From Bacteroidales bacterium (GTDB lineage: Bacteria > Bacteroidota > Bacteroidia > Bacteroidales > UBA932): a stretch of DNA of 8,904 nucleotides. The notes under the pieces are model-generated. The model saw nothing but the letters and a program-made list of their open reading frames with translations, did no database searches and was not told the origin of the DNA. Position 1 is the stretch's first letter; every line of letters starts with the position of its first letter. Shown here in pieces: positions 7,153 through 8,904 of this stretch. The stretch covers positions 1 to 8,904 of the forward strand of contig JAEEQI010000101.1 of assembly GCA_016285215.1 (NCBI GenBank). The letters run 5' to 3'. Position numbers and translations under genes: made by a program.

Positions 7153-7183
7153 CAAAGTTACGGTTTTTTATTCTGAAAACAAC
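7153..7183 (-). promoter_or_regulatory. Leftward promoter GTTG-N19-TAACTTTG in intergenic region
   Basis: On the minus strand GTTG (7183-7180), a 19-bp spacer and TAACTTTG (7160-7153, followed by CAC) give the same two boxes and the same spacing as the GH43 promoter. Initiation is expected about 5-8 nt beyond, at 7148-7145, where SL1 of the candidate RNA begins with GG. There is no protein gene downstream before the lepA 3' end. Confidence 0.65.
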
Positions 7184-7188
7184 GTTTT

Positions 7189-7232
7189 TTACACTTAAAC
7201 GCAAAATAAAATATTTTAGTTTTAAAGTGTAA
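7189..7232. repeat. AT-rich imperfect palindrome of 44 bp
   Basis: TTACACTT (7189-7196) pairs with AAGTGTAA (7225-7232). The next four bases AAAC (7197-7200) pair with GTTT (7219-7222), leaving a 2-nt bulge, and the core holds the perfect palindrome TAAAATATTTTA (7207-7218). It lies 22 bp after the LytTR stop and just upstream of the -33 box of the leftward promoter. It lacks a T-run on the minus strand, so it is a poor terminator for the LytTR gene. It could be an upstream regulatory or curved AT-rich element for the candidate RNA, or stabilise the LytTR mRNA 3' end. Confidence 0.45.
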
Positions 7233-7253
7233 GGCGTAAATGGTTCAGATTCA

Positions 7254-8066
7254 CTAGAGTAGCGAGACAATGGCGTCGTAGTATTTTTTGCTCACGGGGA
7301 TGTTTTTTACCCCGTGTTGGTCCAATTGGGCCAGTGCGTAGCCGTTGGCGTCTTTCTTAAGGAGGTCCACGTGGGCGGCGTTGACAAAGAAACTGCGGTG
7401 GCAGCGGACCAGCCCGTGGCGCTGAAGAATATCTTCCAGGGCGCGCATAGAGGAGCGGAGTTCGTAGTCCTTCACCTTTCCGTTGTCCAGGTGCACAATG
7501 TGGACGTAGTTTTCTTCGGCCTCAATATAAAGGACGGCCTCGGAGGAAACCACCAGCTTGAGGCGCTTCTGCTCGTCCTGGAAGCGGATGAGGGTTTTCT
7601 CGTCCACTACCGGGGCTCCTTCCAGGCGCTTGCCCAGCACGTGCAACTGAACGGCCATAGAGATGATGGAGAGCGGGAAAACCAGGATGCCGGCCATATA
7701 CAGCACGCAGAGCGACATAGTGGCAAAATACGGCCTTACGCCGGCCCAGCCAATACCCATAGGAATGCTCAGGAACAGACCGCAGAGGATCACTTCTCCA
7801 AAGCACCAGAGAACATAGAGAGACCAGTTGAGGTCAATGATGCGCTTGAGGAGGAACAGCAGCAAACGGGAGAACACCATCACACCCAACACAATGAGGG
7901 TAGCCACAATGAGGTTGAGGGCGTAGAGGCCCTTTCCCACGGCCAGGAAGGTGTCTATGTCAAAAGGCTTGTAGGCCAGAACGAACAAAAAGAAAAAGAT
8001 GGGGACAGCCGTGAAGAACATCACGTTCACGGGCATCTTGTAAAATGTACGGGCTATGGTTTTCAT
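7254..8066 (-). CDS. Membrane-anchored LytTR-family transcriptional regulator
   Basis: The 270-residue protein has four hydrophobic helices (about 14-32, 48-73, 82-103, 115-140), a charged linker with short coiled-coil character (about 143-172), and a C-terminal LytTR DNA-binding domain (about 172-268). LytTR marks are VLYIEAEENYVHI (178-190), RSSMRALEDIL (204-214) and VRCHRSFFVN (220-229), the conserved His-Arg-Ser then Val-Asn core. There is no receiver (REC) domain, so it is not a classical AgrA/LytR response regulator; a signal would act through the membrane part. Target genes are unknown. An upstream in-frame ATG at 8117 would give 287 aa, but the -7 box at 8085-8092 lies inside that extension; the start at 8066, 18 nt beyond the box, is preferred. 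It is a single gene with no sensor kinase in view, divergent from ppdK. Confidence 0.9.
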   Translation of the reverse strand: MKTIARTFYKMPVNVMFFTAVPIFFFLFVLAYKPFDIDTFLAVGKGLYALNLIVATLIVLGVMVFSRLLLFLLKRIIDLNWSLYVLWCFGEVILCGLFLSIPMGIGWAGVRPYFATMSLCVLYMAGILVFPLSIISMAVQLHVLGKRLEGAPVVDEKTLIRFQDEQKRLKLVVSSEAVLYIEAEENYVHIVHLDNGKVKDYELRSSMRALEDILQRHGLVRCHRSFFVNAAHVDLLKKDANGYALAQLDQHGVKNIPVSKKYYDAIVSLL

Positions 8067-8084
8067 GGTCTCTTTTCTGGCTGA

Positions 8085-8092
8085 CAAAGATA
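8085..8092 (-). promoter_or_regulatory. -7 box (TATCTTTG) for the LytTR gene
   Basis: The minus strand reads TATCTTTG with its last G at 8085. Initiation near 8078 would leave a leader of about 12 nt before the ATG at 8066. No -33 match lies 19 bp upstream. The position argues against the longer 287-aa start. Confidence 0.55.
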
Positions 8093-8140
8093 CAAATAAT
8101 TCCGGATAAGGCGCCATATAAGGCTCAAACGGTCAATCTG

Positions 8141-8171
8141 TTTCAAAATTGCCAAAAAAAGTGTATATTTG
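8141..8171 (+). promoter_or_regulatory. Promoter for ppdK: TTTC-N19-TATATTTG
   Basis: TTTC (8141-8144), a 19-bp spacer and TATATTTG (8164-8171, followed by CAC) form a good Bacteroidetes promoter with one mismatch in the -33 box. Initiation near 8178 gives an A/T-rich leader of about 47 nt without a Shine-Dalgarno sequence. Confidence 0.7.
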
Positions 8172-8224
8172 CACGTTTATAGCTGTAGGAAACTAAAAAT
8201 TATTATAAACTAATTAGAGAATTT

Positions 8225-8904
8225 ATGGCAGACAAGAAGAAAAGAGTCTATCGCTTTGGCGGAAAGCACGCTGAAGGCGATGGCAAGATGAGAGAACTTC
8301 TGGGCGGCAAGGGCGCCAACCTGGCCGAGATGAACCTCCTCGGTATGCCCGTTCCCGCCGGTTTCACCATTACCACCGAATGCTGCACGGAATATTATCG
8401 TCTGGGCGGTGGATATACCCCTGAACTCCGTGCCGAAGTGGCAGACGCCCTCGAAGCCACCGAAAAAATCATGGGCAAGAAATTCGGAGATCCCAACGAC
8501 CCGCTCCTCGTTAGCTGCCGCTCCGGCGCACGCAGCTCTATGCCGGGTATGATGGATACCATCCTCAATATCGGCCTTTGCTCCGCTACCATCCCCGGTC
8601 TTATCAAGAAGACCAACAATCCCCGTTTCGTATATGACGCTTACCGTCGTCTCATCATGATGTATTCCGACGTTGTGATGGAGAAGGCCGAAGGCATCGA
8701 ACCCGCAGACGGCCAGGGCATCCGCCAGCAGCTGGACCGTATGATGGAAGAGGTCAAGAAGGCCAACGGTTACAAGAGCGACACCGAGCTCACCGCAGAT
8801 CAGCTCAAGGATCTGGCCGAAGCTTTCAAGGTACGCATCAAGGAAGTCCTGGGTGTAGAATTTCCGGACGACGCCAAGGCCCAGCTTTGGGGTTCCATCG
8901 GCGG
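8225..8904 (+). CDS. ppdK: Pyruvate, phosphate dikinase, N-terminal 226 residues (cut by window edge)
   Basis: This cytosolic enzyme interconverts pyruvate + ATP + Pi and phosphoenolpyruvate + AMP + PPi. In anaerobic Bacteroidales it can act in PPi-linked glycolysis or in gluconeogenesis. The visible part is the ATP-grasp nucleotide-binding domain: YRFGG 9-13, LLGGKGANLAEM 25-36, GMPVPAGFTIT 40-50 and the signature CRSGARSSMPGMMDTILNIG 98-117, which sets PPDK apart from PEP synthase (PpsA). The swivelling phospho-His domain and the PEP-binding barrel (full length about 900 aa in the family) lie beyond the window. The start is ATG 8225, with lysine-rich MADKKKRVYRFGG as is usual. The gene is divergent from the LytTR gene; whether that regulator controls it cannot be told from the sequence. 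Confidence 0.96.
   Translation, partial: MADKKKRVYRFGGKHAEGDGKMRELLGGKGANLAEMNLLGMPVPAGFTITTECCTEYYRLGGGYTPELRAEVADALEATEKIMGKKFGDPNDPLLVSCRSGARSSMPGMMDTILNIGLCSATIPGLIKKTNNPRFVYDAYRRLIMMYSDVVMEKAEGIEPADGQGIRQQLDRMMEEVKKANGYKSDTELTADQLKDLAEAFKVRIKEVLGVEFPDDAKAQLWGSIG

Noticed and set aside
7314..8084. Rightward 256-codon frame over the LytTR gene
   Set aside because: It is a shadow of the minus-strand gene, which has four membrane helices and a complete LytTR domain.
8175..8210. Inverted repeat GTTTATA / TATAAAC in the ppdK leader, considered as a riboswitch or attenuator
   Set aside because: The arms are only 7 bp and almost all A/T, there is no terminator or conserved aptamer-like core, and the leader is just about 47 nt.

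Overview
This window most likely comes from a member of the Bacteroidales (Bacteroidetes) with a fairly high GC content. The signs are promoters of the Bacteroidetes type (a -7 box of the form TAnnTTTG, in two cases with a GTTG -33 box 19 bp upstream), start codons without a Shine-Dalgarno sequence, a GH43 lipoprotein, a membrane-anchored LytTR regulator, and a pyruvate phosphate dikinase. I cannot name the genus. There are seven protein genes. Five are complete inside the window (SSS transporter, GH43, menA, lepA, LytTR) and two are cut by the edges (araD on the left, ppdK on the right).

Region 1 (1-4149) is an arabinose module. A leftward operon carries an SSS-family sodium/sugar symporter followed, 4 nt later, by L-ribulose-5-phosphate 4-epimerase (araD). 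Divergent from it is a lipoprotein glycoside hydrolase of family GH43 (subfamily 12-like), expected to release arabinose or xylose from plant polysaccharide. The 146-bp gap between them holds both promoters and a 13-bp inverted repeat just downstream of the transporter -7 box, well placed for a repressor. The inferred logic is extracellular release, uptake, then entry into the pentose phosphate pathway.

Region 2 (4227-6961) holds two housekeeping genes back to back: menA (menaquinone synthesis, leftward) and lepA (elongation factor 4, rightward). Their start codons are only 38 bp apart, and each has a TATCTTTG -7 box 4-6 nt before its ATG. Both mRNAs are therefore predicted to be leaderless or nearly so. 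GH43 has the same geometry.

Region 3 (6962-7253) is a 292-bp gap without a protein gene but dense in structure. It has a GC-rich palindrome resembling a dispersed repeat, a bidirectional intrinsic terminator, a long AT-rich imperfect palindrome, and a well-formed leftward promoter. The promoter and terminator would delimit a transcript of about 84 nt that folds into three stem-loops. I propose this as an undescribed small RNA; it is the most interesting item here.

Region 4 (7254-8904) has a membrane-bound LytTR regulator (leftward) with no sensor kinase in the visible neighbourhood. Divergent from it is ppdK, entering the right edge. Apart from the window-edge truncations I see no frameshifts, insertion sequences, CRISPR arrays, tRNA or rRNA genes.
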